Under the pieces are notes generated by a model. The model was not told where the DNA came from. It saw only the letters and a program-made list of their open reading frames with translations, and made no database searches. The position numbers and the translations under genes were made by a program. Of a DNA stretch of 64,000 nucleotides, positions 45,513-55,335 are shown one piece after another; the first letter of the stretch is position 1, and every line of letters begins with the position of its first letter. Source of the DNA: Psychrobacter sanguinis (GTDB taxonomy: Bacteria; Pseudomonadota; Gammaproteobacteria; Pseudomonadales; Moraxellaceae); contig NZ_CP085990.1 in NCBI RefSeq assembly GCF_020736705.1, positions 1,426,001 to 1,490,000 on the forward strand. Direction: 5' to 3'.

Positions 45513-47618
45513 ATGTTTTCTAAAATTTTAATCGCCAACCGTGGAGAGATTGCCTGTCGCGTGGCGGCCACTGCGAAGCGTATGGGCGTGCGCACAGTCG
45601 CGGTATACTCTGATGCTGATCGCTATGCCAAGCACGTCAGCGTCTGTGATGAAGCGGTTTACCTGGGCGGCTCAGCACCGAAAGACAGTTATCTTAAAGG
45701 CGATTTACTCATCAAAATTGCGCAACAAACTGGGGCTGAAGCCATTCATCCGGGTTATGGTTTTTTAAGTGAAAACGCCTCTTTTGCCAAAGCTTGTGAA
45801 GAGGCAGGTATTGTCTTCATCGGCCCGTCAGCTTCAGCGATTACCGCAATGGGCTTAAAAGCAGAGTCGAAGCAGTTGATGGAAACGGCTGGGGTACCAC
45901 TTATCCCTGGGTATCATGGCGACAATCAAGACCCTGAATTTTTGCATCAACAAGCCGATAAAATTGGTTATCCTTTATTAATCAAAGCCAGTTCAGGCGG
46001 TGGCGGTAAGGGCATGCGCCTAGTCGAGAGAAGCGAAGACTTTATCAGTTTATTAGACTCTTGCCGCCGCGAAGCCATAACCAGCTTTGGTAACGATGCG
46101 GTACTTATCGAAAAATACGCTTTAAATCCACGTCATATTGAAATTCAAGTATTTGGTGACAGCCATGGTAATTACGTTCATTTATTTGAGCGTGATTGTT
46201 CAGTACAACGTCGCCATCAAAAGGTGTTAGAAGAAGCTCCCGCTCCAGGTGTCGATGAAGCGATGCGTCAAGCAATGGGGACGGCCGCCATTAATGCGGC
46301 ACGAGCCGTAAACTATGTGGGTGCCGGTACTGTAGAGTTTATTGTTGAACAAAGACCTTCTAGTGAGGGCAACGTAGAGATGGGCTTTTACTTTATGGAG
46401 ATGAATACCCGTCTTCAAGTAGAGCACCCTGTTACCGAAGCCATTACTGGTATGGACCTGGTAGAGTGGCAACTGTTAGTGGCAGCTGGCGGTGAAATAC
46501 CAGTGAAACAGCAAGATTTGACCATTAATGGCCATGCTATTGAAGCCCGTATCTGTGCTGAGAACCCTGACAATGAATTCTTACCGGCGACAGGTACGCT
46601 ATTCACTTACCGTAAGCCTCAGCACAGTAAATTTAGTATTAGCGATGTTCGGGTAGATGATGGGGTGGAAGAAGGCGATGTGATCAGCCCGTTTTATGAC
46701 TCTATGATTGCAAAGCTGATTGTGCATGCCCCAACACGTGAGCAAGCCTTGGCAAAATTAGATCAGGTTTTGGCACAAACCCGTATTGTGGGTCTGCCCA
46801 ACAATGTGGCCTTTTTACGTCATATTCTGGCAACCCAGTCCTTTAGCCAAGCTAAGCTAGACACAGCACTTATTGAGCGTGAAAAAGAGGTGTTGTTTGA
46901 CCAACAGCCTTTACCTTTACCGATATTGGTTTCAACGGCGGTGATTAATAAGTTGATGGCCGAACAGCAAGCCAAAGTAAGTCAAAATAAGGTGCAAAGT
47001 CATGATCCCTTTAGTCAGCTTGGTGGCTGGCGTGGTTATAGCGAGTATCAGCGTCAATTCGATTTGATTTTAAATAAAGGCGATGAAGCGCAAGGCTATA
47101 CAGCGGTAATAACTAACTCGAAACAGTTGGTAGATAAGGGCAGTCATACTTTTGAATTAACGGTTCGACCGACTAGTGAAGATAATTCTGTCACAGCGAC
47201 AGAGGCGGTATATCAGGGCTTTGTGGAATATAAGAGCACAGATTGCGACAGTTATGTACTGTGGCTTGATGGACAACGTCGAAAGGTTCAAAGTTGGGTA
47301 GAAAACGAAAAGGTACAGGTCTTCACCGAAGAGGGCAGTGGTACGATTACCTTAATTGACGCCATGGCACATGTTGAAGGCGATACTCAGGCAGCAGGCA
47401 GCTTAAAGTCGCCGATGCCAGGCCAAGTGGTTGCCTTCAAAGTGGCCGCTGGAGATAAAGTGAAACAAGGCCAACCTTTGGCAGTGATTGAAGCCATGAA
47501 GATTGAGCACACCATCAATGCCCCAGCTGATGGGGTGGTGGCAGAGCTACTCTTTGCACCAGGTGATTTGGTGGCCGATGGTGATGAGCTATTGAGATTA
47601 GACACAGAGACCGCTTAA
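45513..47618 (+). CDS. liuD: Methylcrotonyl-CoA carboxylase alpha (biotin) subunit
   Basis: A 701-residue subunit with biotin carboxylase, linker and biotin-carrier domains. Opening KILIANRGEIACRVAATAKR, the ATP-grasp glycine loop KASSGGGGKGMRLV, ERDCSVQRRHQKVLEEAPAP and MEMNTRLQVEHPVTEAITG are clear. The biotin site EAMKIEH near the C-terminus has Lys663. An upstream in-frame start exists at 45432, but the ATG at 45513 has AAAGGA in front and yields the normal N-terminus (MFSKILIANRGE), so I use it. Works with LiuB. Biotin is attached by BirA, not encoded here. Confidence 0.95.
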   Translation: MFSKILIANRGEIACRVAATAKRMGVRTVAVYSDADRYAKHVSVCDEAVYLGGSAPKDSYLKGDLLIKIAQQTGAEAIHPGYGFLSENASFAKACEEAGIVFIGPSASAITAMGLKAESKQLMETAGVPLIPGYHGDNQDPEFLHQQADKIGYPLLIKASSGGGGKGMRLVERSEDFISLLDSCRREAITSFGNDAVLIEKYALNPRHIEIQVFGDSHGNYVHLFERDCSVQRRHQKVLEEAPAPGVDEAMRQAMGTAAINAARAVNYVGAGTVEFIVEQRPSSEGNVEMGFYFMEMNTRLQVEHPVTEAITGMDLVEWQLLVAAGGEIPVKQQDLTINGHAIEARICAENPDNEFLPATGTLFTYRKPQHSKFSISDVRVDDGVEEGDVISPFYDSMIAKLIVHAPTREQALAKLDQVLAQTRIVGLPNNVAFLRHILATQSFSQAKLDTALIEREKEVLFDQQPLPLPILVSTAVINKLMAEQQAKVSQNKVQSHDPFSQLGGWRGYSEYQRQFDLILNKGDEAQGYTAVITNSKQLVDKGSHTFELTVRPTSEDNSVTATEAVYQGFVEYKSTDCDSYVLWLDGQRRKVQSWVENEKVQVFTEEGSGTITLIDAMAHVEGDTQAAGSLKSPMPGQVVAFKVAAGDKVKQGQPLAVIEAMKIEHTINAPADGVVAELLFAPGDLVADGDELLRLDTETA

Positions 47619-47734
47619 GTGGGTCGCCCTAATAGTTCAATAGCAGTTAAATAATAAGTTAAGTCATAGCTAAACAGCGGCCAAATGACGTTAAGACAAT
47701 CACTAGATAACGGCAACATAACATAAGATGAGTA

Positions 47735-48652
47735 ATGCCAATGAATTATCCAGATAAGGTTTCTATTATTGAGGTTAGCCCCCGTGATGGGCTGCAAAAT
47801 GAAAAACAAACCGTGCCCACTGATGTTAAGTTTGAGCTGATTGAAGGGCTGATTGATGCCGGTATTAAAAAGCTTGAAGCCACCAGTTTTGTGTCACCAA
47901 AATGGGTGCCACAGATGGGCGATAACAGCGAAATAATGCAGCGCATTAACAGAGACAACAATCGTCATAAAGATGTCTGTTATTCAGTACTGACTCCCAA
48001 TATGCGTGGTTTTGAAAATGCGCTGGCATTTGCCCCTGATGAAGTGGTTATTTTTGGGTCGGCCAGTGAAACCTTCAGCCAGAAGAACATTAATTGTAGT
48101 ATCGATGAAAGTATTGAGCGTTTTGCGCCTGTGGCTGAAGCCGCAAAGGCAGCAGGTATTAAAGTTCGTGGTGTTATCTCCTGCACAGTGGGTTGCCCTT
48201 ATGAAGGAGAAATTGCTCCCAGCCAAGTGGCTTATGTCACTAAACGCTTAGTCGATATTGGGGCCGAGCATATTGGGGTGGCAGATACCATCGGTGTCGG
48301 GACGCCTATCAAGGTACAAAATGCGTTAAAAGCAGCAATGGAATATATTGATGTGACCGATATTTCAGGGCATTTCCATGATACCTATGGTCAAGCCTTG
48401 GCCAATATTTTGGCATCATTAAGTTTGGGTGTAGCACAGTATGATACCTCTGCCGCTGGCCTTGGTGGCTGTCCTTATGCCAAAGGCGCTACCGGTAATG
48501 TGGCGACTGAAGATGTGGTCTATATGCTACAGGGCATGGGTATTGAAACCGGTATAGATTTAGACAAGTTGGCTGTCGCAGGTCAACGTATCAGTGACTT
48601 TTTGGGTCGCAAAAATGGTTCGAAAGTAGCGACCGCTCTTTTACGTCGCTAG
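47735..48652 (+). CDS. liuE: Hydroxymethylglutaryl-CoA lyase
   Basis: A 305-residue TIM-barrel lyase splitting HMG-CoA to acetoacetate and acetyl-CoA, the last step of leucine breakdown. It contains EVSPRDGLQNEKQTV (metal-binding Asp), FVSPKWVPQMGD, SGHFHDTYGQALANI, and the loop GLGGCPYAKGATGNVATEDVV with catalytic Cys246. Length typical. Two ATGs (codons 1 and 3) are possible starts; neither has a strong ribosome site. Confidence 0.95.
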   Translation: MPMNYPDKVSIIEVSPRDGLQNEKQTVPTDVKFELIEGLIDAGIKKLEATSFVSPKWVPQMGDNSEIMQRINRDNNRHKDVCYSVLTPNMRGFENALAFAPDEVVIFGSASETFSQKNINCSIDESIERFAPVAEAAKAAGIKVRGVISCTVGCPYEGEIAPSQVAYVTKRLVDIGAEHIGVADTIGVGTPIKVQNALKAAMEYIDVTDISGHFHDTYGQALANILASLSLGVAQYDTSAAGLGGCPYAKGATGNVATEDVVYMLQGMGIETGIDLDKLAVAGQRISDFLGRKNGSKVATALLRR

Positions 48653-48704
48653 TAATTTTTTAACACGTTTTTTCAATCGCTAACTAAGCATAAAAAGGAT
48701 ATTT

Positions 48705-49892
48705 ATGAGTTTACCAGGGTTAGATTTTCAATTGGGTGAAGACATTCAAGCGCTCCGTGATACGGTTCGAGCTTTTGCTGAAAAAGAGATTATTCCAAGG
48801 GCAGCGGAAATTGATAGTAGCGATGAGTTCCCGATGGACTTATGGCAGAAGATGGGTGATTTAGGCTTGCATGGCATCACTGTCCCTGAAGAGTACGGCG
48901 GCGTTAATATGGGCTATATGGCACATATGATTGCGATGGAAGAAATTAGCCGTGCCTCTGCTTCGGTGGCATTAAGTTATGGCGCCCACTCAAATTTATG
49001 TGTGAACCAAATTAAGCGTAATGGCAGCGAAGCTCAAAAGCAAAAGTTTCTGCCTAAGCTAATCAGTGGTGAGTTTGTAGGTGCTTTGGCCATGAGTGAG
49101 CCGGGTGCTGGCTCCGATGTAACCAGCATGAAGTTACGTGCTGAAGCCAAAGACGGCGGTTATGTGTTAAATGGCAGCAAAATGTGGATTACCAACGGTC
49201 CTGATGCAGACGTAATGGTGGTCTATGCCAAAACTAATCCAGAGCTAGGTCCTAAAGGTATTACAGCCTTTTTGGTAGAGAAGGGCATGGAAGGTTTTGG
49301 TACTGCGCAAAAGCTAGATAAGCTAGGTATGCGTGGCAGTCATACAGGTGAGATGACTTTCAATAATGTGTTTGTGCCCGAAGAAAATATTATGGGTGGC
49401 TTAAATAATGGCGTTCAAGTGCTGATGAGTGGCCTTGATTATGAGCGTGCAGTATTGGCCGCAGGCCCAGTCGGCATTATGCAAGCAGTGATGGACAATG
49501 TGATTCCCTACATTCATGATCGCAAGCAGTTTGGTCAATCTATCGGGGAGTTCCAACTGATTCAAGGCAAAGTGGCGGATATGTATACTATTTTACAAGC
49601 CGGTCGCAGTTTCTTATACACAGTTGGCAAAAACTTAGATTTGTTAGATCAACGTGGTGCCGGTCATAGCCGTGAAGTACGTAAAGATTGTGCCAGTGTC
49701 ATCTTATGGTGTGCCGAAAAAGCGACTTGGATGGCAGGAGAAGGCATTCAAATCTTTGGCGGTAATGGTTATACCAATGAATATCCGTTGGGCCGCTTCT
49801 GGCGAGACGCGAAGCTTTATGAGATTGGTGCCGGTACCAGCGAAATTCGCCGTATGTTGATTGGCCGTGAGCTGTTCAACGAAACCAAATAA
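48705..49892 (+). CDS. liuA: Isovaleryl-CoA dehydrogenase
   Basis: A 395-residue FAD acyl-CoA dehydrogenase oxidising isovaleryl-CoA to 3-methylcrotonyl-CoA. The catalytic base is Glu247 in [20 protein letters not shown], at the isovaleryl-specific position (rather than the C-terminal Glu of short- and medium-chain enzymes, where here Ala-Gly-Thr precedes SEIRR). [33 protein letters not shown] and [28 protein letters not shown] are present. Here it ends the cluster, with only 52 nt to liuE, whereas in many bacteria it leads the operon. A terminator follows. Confidence 0.95.
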   Translation: MSLPGLDFQLGEDIQALRDTVRAFAEKEIIPRAAEIDSSDEFPMDLWQKMGDLGLHGITVPEEYGGVNMGYMAHMIAMEEISRASASVALSYGAHSNLCVNQIKRNGSEAQKQKFLPKLISGEFVGALAMSEPGAGSDVTSMKLRAEAKDGGYVLNGSKMWITNGPDADVMVVYAKTNPELGPKGITAFLVEKGMEGFGTAQKLDKLGMRGSHTGEMTFNNVFVPEENIMGGLNNGVQVLMSGLDYERAVLAAGPVGIMQAVMDNVIPYIHDRKQFGQSIGEFQLIQGKVADMYTILQAGRSFLYTVGKNLDLLDQRGAGHSREVRKDCASVILWCAEKATWMAGEGIQIFGGNGYTNEYPLGRFWRDAKLYEIGAGTSEIRRMLIGRELFNETK

Positions 49893-49944
49893 GCTTTAAG
49901 CTGATTAGATCCTTTGAGTCTTATCGACACTCTATATTAATACC

Positions 49945-49977
49945 AACGTCCCATCATTATGATTGGGGCGTTTTTTT
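49945..49977 (+). terminator. Terminator of the liu cluster
   Basis: AACGTCCCA pairs with TTGGGGCGTT, stem interrupted by one mismatch and a TCATTATGA loop region, followed by seven Ts. It lies 53 nt after the liuA stop. Confidence 0.8.
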
Positions 49978-50168
49978 ATGCAGCGGTTATTTCAGCATCA
50001 AATGAGTTGTTATACCTTTACTATAAAATAAGTCACTTTTATCAAACTCGCTGAACCTGCTACTTGTCATGTTTGCGCTTACTTTAATAGACTCGCTTTC
50101 ACAAATAGGTTAATTTCTAGATTTGGTATAAGATAGAGTGAGTGGCTACTGAGTATTATATTATCTTC

Positions 50169-50204
50169 ATTTAAGTAGTTTTATTTAAGTGGCTTTGTTT
50201 AAAC
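50169..50204. repeat. 14-bp tandem repeat, 2.5 copies, upstream of the rubredoxin fusion
   Basis: ATTTAAGTAGTTTT, ATTTAAGTGGCTTT and the partial GTTTAAAC follow each other about 50 nt before the start codon at 50252. The rest of the spacer 49978-50251 is AT-rich with no coding frame. The repeat may overlap the promoter. Confidence 0.7.
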
Positions 50205-50251
50205 ATGAGCGGGATGCTCTATCAATAAATTAGTACTAAACAGGATAAAAA

Positions 50252-51679
50252 ATGACCGTAACCCAATATGAATGCCAAGCGTGTGGCTGGGTATATCCCC
50301 CAGAATCTAACAACACTTCAGATACTGTACCGAGCTTCAGTGAATTAGAGGAAGGTTTTAGTTGCCCTTTATGCGGAGTAGGTAAATCTGAGTTTAGTCC
50401 CATTGGCCAGCAGCAGAATGAAGCGGCCTCAAATACCAATCTTTCAAAGCAGACCAAACAGCAGATTGTGATTATAGGGGCGGGGTTAGCGGGCTGGACA
50501 GTGGTAGATGCCATACGGGCGTTAAACAAAGAGGTTGGCATCACTTTGATTGCGGCTGATAAAGGGCATCGCTATCATAAACCTATGCTCTCAGCAGCGT
50601 TTAGTCAACAAAAGAGCGCCGAAGACTTGATACGCTTTAAAGCGCAAGAAGCGGCGGATAAAGCAGAGATTGAGCTACTCTCCAACACCACTGTATTAAG
50701 TATTGATGCTGAAAACCGCAAGATAGTGCTTAGTGAGGGCGAGATTGGTTACGATAAGCTGGTAATGGCTATTGGCGCTGTTCCGGCCATTCCGCCGACT
50801 ATCGATGCCGATAATGTTTGGCATATTAATGATATCGATAATTTCCACAACTTCGAGCAGGCCTTATCCTCGGCAAGCGCGCCACAGCACATTGCCGTTA
50901 TTGGTGCAGGCATGGTGGGTACTGAAATCGCCGAAGATCTGACGAAATCGGGTCATAAGGTCAGCTTATTGGATATGAATGAGGCACCATTGGCGTTAAT
51001 GCTGCCTAAGATTGCTAGCAACAAAATTAAAGAGGCGTTAATTAAGCAAGGCATTAACTTTATGGGTAACTGCCGAGTAGAGCAGGTGACAGCGCTTGCC
51101 GAAGGCGGCTATCGGTTAACTGTGAGCAATTGTCTAGGTGAGGGTGAGCAAACTCTGCAGGTGGATCATATCTTAGTCAGTACCGGACTGAAGGTAGATG
51201 AGACTCTGCCTCATAGTGCGGGTTTAAATTTTGATAGACAATTGGGTATCGCGGTAGAAGAGGCGACCTTGCAAAGTAGTCATTCAGATATTTATGCCAT
51301 CGGTGACTGCATGTCAATTGATGGGGTGCCTTGTCGTTATGTGGCACCATTAAGAGCACAGGCCTCTACCATTGCTGAGCATCTGTTGGCTCATCTAGGG
51401 CAGCATTCTTTACCGCAAGACGGTCCGCAGCCTTTACCTGAAGACGGTTTGCCACAAAGCTATGAGCACAAAGCATATGTTCATAAGCCACCAATGATTC
51501 GTTTAAAAAACAAATCTATTTCTGTCAGTGCTACAGGTCGACCAACCGCTGATGAAAGCAATGCTCAATGGCAAGTGGTTAGCGACATGGATACTGAGAC
51601 GGGTCATGAAATGGTGCTACAACAGATAGACGCTGATGGGGAAGTGGTGGCCACAGCGACCTTAAAAACGGTTAACTAA
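50252..51679 (+). CDS. Rubredoxin-rubredoxin reductase fusion protein
   Basis: A 475-residue fusion. Residues 1-50 form a rubredoxin with the Fe(Cys)4 ligands in CQACGWVYPP (Cys8, Cys11) and CPLCGVGKSEF (Cys38, Cys41). From residue 70 it is a flavin-dependent NAD(P)H rubredoxin reductase: FAD motif GAGLAG (76-81), a second dinucleotide motif VIGAGMVGTEIAEDL, and the FAD C-terminal motif IYAIGDC. It could carry electrons from NAD(P)H to an alkane hydroxylase; an AlkB is encoded at 61015. In Acinetobacter the two proteins are normally separate (rubA, rubB). A proline-rich tandem segment (LPQDGPQPLPEDGLPQ) lies near residues 390-405. AGGATAA precedes the ATG. Single gene. Confidence 0.9.
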   Translation: MTVTQYECQACGWVYPPESNNTSDTVPSFSELEEGFSCPLCGVGKSEFSPIGQQQNEAASNTNLSKQTKQQIVIIGAGLAGWTVVDAIRALNKEVGITLIAADKGHRYHKPMLSAAFSQQKSAEDLIRFKAQEAADKAEIELLSNTTVLSIDAENRKIVLSEGEIGYDKLVMAIGAVPAIPPTIDADNVWHINDIDNFHNFEQALSSASAPQHIAVIGAGMVGTEIAEDLTKSGHKVSLLDMNEAPLALMLPKIASNKIKEALIKQGINFMGNCRVEQVTALAEGGYRLTVSNCLGEGEQTLQVDHILVSTGLKVDETLPHSAGLNFDRQLGIAVEEATLQSSHSDIYAIGDCMSIDGVPCRYVAPLRAQASTIAEHLLAHLGQHSLPQDGPQPLPEDGLPQSYEHKAYVHKPPMIRLKNKSISVSATGRPTADESNAQWQVVSDMDTETGHEMVLQQIDADGEVVATATLKTVN

Positions 51680-51778
51680 TAGCTCATAACTCATTGCGCA
51701 TAACTGGCAGCCAGTAACTGATATAACCGGTAAATTCGTTTATTAACCAAAATCTAATATTAATCAAAATCTAAAGCA

Positions 51779-51808
51779 AAAAACCCCAGCGTAAGGCTGG
51801 GGTTTTTC
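51779..51808. terminator. Bidirectional terminator between the rubredoxin fusion and the Sel1 gene
   Basis: CCCCAGC pairs with GCTGGGG around GTAAG, with Ts following on the plus strand and As before it, so it can also end the minus-strand Sel1 gene. Just upstream is the repeated AAAATCTAATATTAATC/AAAATCTAAAG. Confidence 0.85.
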
Positions 51809-51877
51809 TTTGTGCTTATCAATACAGGATTTTTAACTATCAGTTGTTAAAATTCTCAGTGTTGTTTTTATCATTAA

Positions 51878-52459
51878 CTATTGGCTTTGGAACCAGCTGT
51901 CTGCTTGGCTGCGAGCAGTCGCAACATCAGAGCTTGATAAGTTAAGGGCTAGTTTGCCAATCTTACCACGTGCTTTAGTACGAACTTCATCATTTAACAT
52001 ACCGTCACGGGCAGCAAGCTCATACCATTTATAAGCGTCTACCAGTTTACGTTGTTTTTCATCGATTAATGCTAAAGTATAGCTGGCACGGTTATCACCA
52101 CGCTTTGCAGCACGCTCTAACCAATAACGGGCTTGCTGTTCATTGACTGCAACGCCTTCACCACGAGCATACATGATGCCAAGGTTTAACTGAGCAGGGG
52201 TAACGTTTTGGTTGGCAGCACGGGTATACCATTCAATTGCTTTCAATGGGTTTTTGGCGATGCCTTCCCCTTTTTGATAGCGTTTGGCTAGGTAGAACTG
52301 GGCGTGGTTATTGCCTTGAGTAGCGCGGCTGGTTAACTCATTGATCGCCATCATCTCAAAACGAGAAACATCTAAAGGTACGTTTGATACCAATTCAGCT
52401 TGAGCTAAGCCAGCAGTAGCAAACATAGCAGTAAATAGAGTTGCTTTTAAAAGTTTCAT
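51878..52459 (-). CDS. Periplasmic Sel1-repeat (TPR-like) protein
   Basis: A 193-residue protein with a Sec signal peptide (MKLLKATLFTAMFATAGLAQA) and three to four Sel1 repeats of about 36 residues: AQFYLAKRYQKGEGIAKNPL, AQLNLGIMYARGEGVAVNEQ and ASYTLALIDEKQRKLVDAYK. Sel1 proteins are adaptor scaffolds for protein interactions. No catalytic motif. I start at the ATG at 52459, which gives a proper signal sequence; an upstream TTG (52492) also opens the frame but adds a hydrophilic extension. The partner is unknown. Confidence 0.85.
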   Translation of the reverse strand: MKLLKATLFTAMFATAGLAQAELVSNVPLDVSRFEMMAINELTSRATQGNNHAQFYLAKRYQKGEGIAKNPLKAIEWYTRAANQNVTPAQLNLGIMYARGEGVAVNEQQARYWLERAAKRGDNRASYTLALIDEKQRKLVDAYKWYELAARDGMLNDEVRTKARGKIGKLALNLSSSDVATARSQADSWFQSQ

Positions 52460-52881
52460 ACGGGTATCCAGAAATTGACTGTATTTAAACAAAAAAATTT
52501 AAACAAACACTGAGCTAAAATTTAGTGATAAATACTTAAAATCTAAAATAATCCAAGTTAACGTCTACGTTTAACGCTAAGTTGGAGACAAATTAAGATG
52601 ATAGTGACAATGTAAATTTAATTAGATTTGTTAGGTCGATAACATATAATCGACAAGATTTACATAGCTTAACACCCAAAAAGACGAAACTCAAACGTTG
52701 ATAACCCAAAAAGGGCTTATAAAAATAATTTAACAGTAAAATTACATCAGTTATTTGTAACTAAGTAATACCAGAAAGGCCTCAGTAACAATCTTCTATG
52801 GGTTATTTTGGTTGTTTATTAGCATTAAATTGCTAATTTTTGAGATTTTTCGTTGTCGATACGCTTTAAATCTTCATTACA
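52460..52881. other. Spacer between the Sel1 gene and metW
   Basis: AT-rich, non-coding. It holds the promoter region of the Sel1 gene and, at its right end, the metW terminator. I see no coding frame or recognised RNA. Confidence 0.4.
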
Positions 52882-52922
52882 AATAAAAAGGGTCATTGGC
52901 CGTCATAATGGCCAATGACCCT
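52882..52922 (-). terminator. metXW terminator
   Basis: A perfect 13-bp stem (AGGGTCATTGGCC/GGCCAATGACCCT) with an 8-nt loop, followed on the minus strand by TTTTATTTG. It lies about 60 nt after the metW stop. Confidence 0.9.
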
Positions 52923-52983
52923 AATATTAATTTCGCTAATTTACGGGGTACCTCTTTTTCATAGAGCTATTTGTTATAAAGCC

Positions 52984-53604
52984 CTATTTAGATTTTGTCA
53001 CTCTATAGATAGCAACATCTGCCAATAAATTAGGGGCTTTACGAATTAATGAAGCCATAAGGGGTGAGTATTTCTTTGAAGCAGGGCCAGAATCTGTCAC
53101 TGCAAAACGATTAATGATGTCGATGTCATTATCAGCACACAGTTTCTCAAAATCTTTAAAGGTACACAGATGAATATTGGGGGTGTTATACCATTCATAA
53201 GGTAGTGCTTCTGAGACCGGCATCAAGCCCTTGAGTCCCAAATGTAGACGGTTTTGCCAATGGGCAAAGTTTGGGAAAGTGATAATTGCTTCTCGGCCCA
53301 CACGTAGCATGTCCAATAATAGGGTATCAGGTGATTTTACCGCTTGTAGCGCCCGTGCCATGACCACGGTATCGAAGCTATTGTCCGCAAAACGGGCCAA
53401 GCCATCATTTAAGTCTTGCTCGATAATATTGAGACCTTTAGCAATACCTTGATTAATGTGCTCCTCATCTAGCTCGAGTCCATATCCCGTCACCCCAAGA
53501 GAGTGCTGCATTTGCTCAAGCAAAGAGCCATCACCGCAGCCTAAATCTAGGACACGAGAGTGAGGGGAAATCCATTGTTTGGCAAGTTCATGATCTAATC
53601 TCAT
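52984..53604 (-). CDS. metW: Methionine biosynthesis methyltransferase-like protein MetW
   Basis: A 206-residue Rossmann-fold SAM-methyltransferase-type protein; the SAM motif is [15 protein letters not shown]. MetW proteins are always found next to metX and are needed for full homoserine acyltransferase function in several bacteria, though their reaction is unclear. [20 protein letters not shown] and the [17 protein letters not shown] segment are typical. It overlaps the end of metX by 4 nt (ATGA), so the two are co-translated. Confidence 0.95.
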   Translation of the reverse strand: MRLDHELAKQWISPHSRVLDLGCGDGSLLEQMQHSLGVTGYGLELDEEHINQGIAKGLNIIEQDLNDGLARFADNSFDTVVMARALQAVKSPDTLLLDMLRVGREAIITFPNFAHWQNRLHLGLKGLMPVSEALPYEWYNTPNIHLCTFKDFEKLCADNDIDIINRFAVTDSGPASKKYSPLMASLIRKAPNLLADVAIYRVTKSK

Positions 53605-54878
53605 GTCAGGCTCTCCTGTGTTCTGGATTTGGCGTCAGTATTAATATCAGTAGCGGTTTGCTGCTTTTGGCTCAAAAAAGGCGCGTTCAAAAAGCCTTTA
53701 ATAGCGCCCATATAACGTGGTATATCGAACAAGAACGAGTCATGACCATGCGGGGCGTCGACATTGACATAGCTGACTTGCTTATCATTGGCCATCAAAG
53801 CATCGACAATTTCTTGTGAACGGGCAGGCGCAAATCGCCAGTCCGTGGTAAATGAGACAACAAGGAACTGACAACGGGTGTGCTTGAACGTTTGTTTTAA
53901 AGCCTCTAAATCTGACAGAGTGTCATCACTAACGTAATCTCGGGTAGGATCAAAATAATCCAAAGCTTTCGTCATTAGTAAGTAAGTATTGGCATCAAAG
54001 TTTTTACTAAAACGTTCACCTTGATAGCGCAAATAGCTCTCCACCTGAAACTCAACATCATAGCCATACATAAATTTGCCCGACTTTAAGTCACGACCAA
54101 ACTTAGATTTCATGGCATCTTCGGTAAGATAAGTAATGTGACCGACCATACGGGCTAAGATTAAACCACGGCGAGGGTAAGTTCCGGCTTCTAAATAGCG
54201 ACCTTGGTTAAAGTCTGGGTCAGATAAGATAGACTGACGAGCGACCTCATTAAAGGCGATATTTTGAGCAGAAAGCTTAGGGGTACTGGCAATAATGACG
54301 CAGCGTTTTAACCGTTCTGGATAATCGACTGACCATTGTAGTGCCTGCATGCCGCCCATTGAGCCGCCTACCACTGCATGCCAAACTTCGATACCCAAAC
54401 GATCTGAAAGCATGGCCTGAGTTTTCACCCAGTCTTTAATGGTAATTAAAGGAAAATCTGGACCATAAGGCTTGCCGGGTGTGCCATCAACACTTGACTC
54501 AGGAACGGGTGTGGTAGGCCCAGTAGAGCCATGACAGCTGCCAATATTATTGAGACAAACCACAAAGTAGCGGGTGGTATCGATAGCTTTACCAGGGCCA
54601 ATCATATTGTCCCACCAACCGGGTTTTTCATCTTCTGCACTATGCCAGCCTGCCGCATGGTGACTGCCCGAGAGCGCATGACAAATAAGGACCGCATTGG
54701 ACTTATCTGCATTTAGCTCACCATAGGTTTCATAAACTAGGTCAAACTCAGGCAGAGTTCGATTACACTCTAAAGCTAAAGGGGTATCAAAATGCATCGT
54801 CTGCGGGGTAACAATTCCCACAGAGTTAACAAATTTGGGATCTATCGGGGTCGACCGGGTACTAGATGGGATACTCAA
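53601..54878 (-). CDS. metX: Homoserine O-acyltransferase MetX
   Basis: A 425-residue alpha/beta-hydrolase-fold acyltransferase that activates homoserine for methionine synthesis. Nucleophile Ser173 in [12 protein letters not shown]; acid and His regions are [15 protein letters not shown] and [13 protein letters not shown]. Although annotated as O-acetyltransferase by homology, several proteobacterial MetX proteins (for example from Acinetobacter) are known to use succinyl-CoA, so the acyl donor should not be assumed. The C-terminus has a ~30-residue hydrophilic tail. It forms an operon with metW. No SAM riboswitch is visible upstream. Confidence 0.93.
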   Translation of the reverse strand: MSIPSSTRSTPIDPKFVNSVGIVTPQTMHFDTPLALECNRTLPEFDLVYETYGELNADKSNAVLICHALSGSHHAAGWHSAEDEKPGWWDNMIGPGKAIDTTRYFVVCLNNIGSCHGSTGPTTPVPESSVDGTPGKPYGPDFPLITIKDWVKTQAMLSDRLGIEVWHAVVGGSMGGMQALQWSVDYPERLKRCVIIASTPKLSAQNIAFNEVARQSILSDPDFNQGRYLEAGTYPRRGLILARMVGHITYLTEDAMKSKFGRDLKSGKFMYGYDVEFQVESYLRYQGERFSKNFDANTYLLMTKALDYFDPTRDYVSDDTLSDLEALKQTFKHTRCQFLVVSFTTDWRFAPARSQEIVDALMANDKQVSYVNVDAPHGHDSFLFDIPRYMGAIKGFLNAPFLSQKQQTATDINTDAKSRTQESLT

Positions 54879-55335
54879 AATTACCTCGATAATGATGGTT
54901 ACTATGTCAGTTGTAAGGGTTGTGGGTACTGCATTATAGTTCTAGCTATTGTAGGCGTAAGGGTCTTTAAGTACAACTTGCATCTGTGGCCGTCTTACCT
55001 AGAATAATTCTTCTGAAGATTGAGCGCATTTTGGCTTGGATTGTTTGGGTTACTTTAGTAAAACGATGACCAATAATGGTACACTGAAGGTTTAGGGTCA
55101 ATCAACATTTGTTGTCAATAATGGCGTGCTTTCAGCTGTTGTATATCACAGTTATCAGCCTAACCTAATGACCAGATAAATTTAATAAACCAAGTAATAC
55201 AGTAGAGATTTGAGCAGATCTGCTCTACATTAGTTTTTAAATACCGTAAAAATTAACCTATAACTACAGCAAATACAGTAAAACTTTTCTAAATATAACC
55301 CATAAATCAGATTCAGCAAGGATATTCAGTGCATT
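54879..55335. other. Divergent spacer between metX and hemH
   Basis: AT-rich region that must hold both promoters. It contains an open minus-strand/plus-strand shadow only. I see no SAM riboswitch stem arrangement and no convincing terminator. The hemH ribosome site (AAGGAT) is about 14 nt from its ATG. Confidence 0.4.

Noticed and set aside
52460..52492. TTG start giving a longer Sel1 protein
   Set aside because: It adds MFKYSQFLDTR in front of a normal signal peptide; the internal ATG is more plausible.
54879..55100. SAM riboswitch upstream of metX
   Set aside because: I cannot build the expected helices, and the region has no terminator hairpin before metX.
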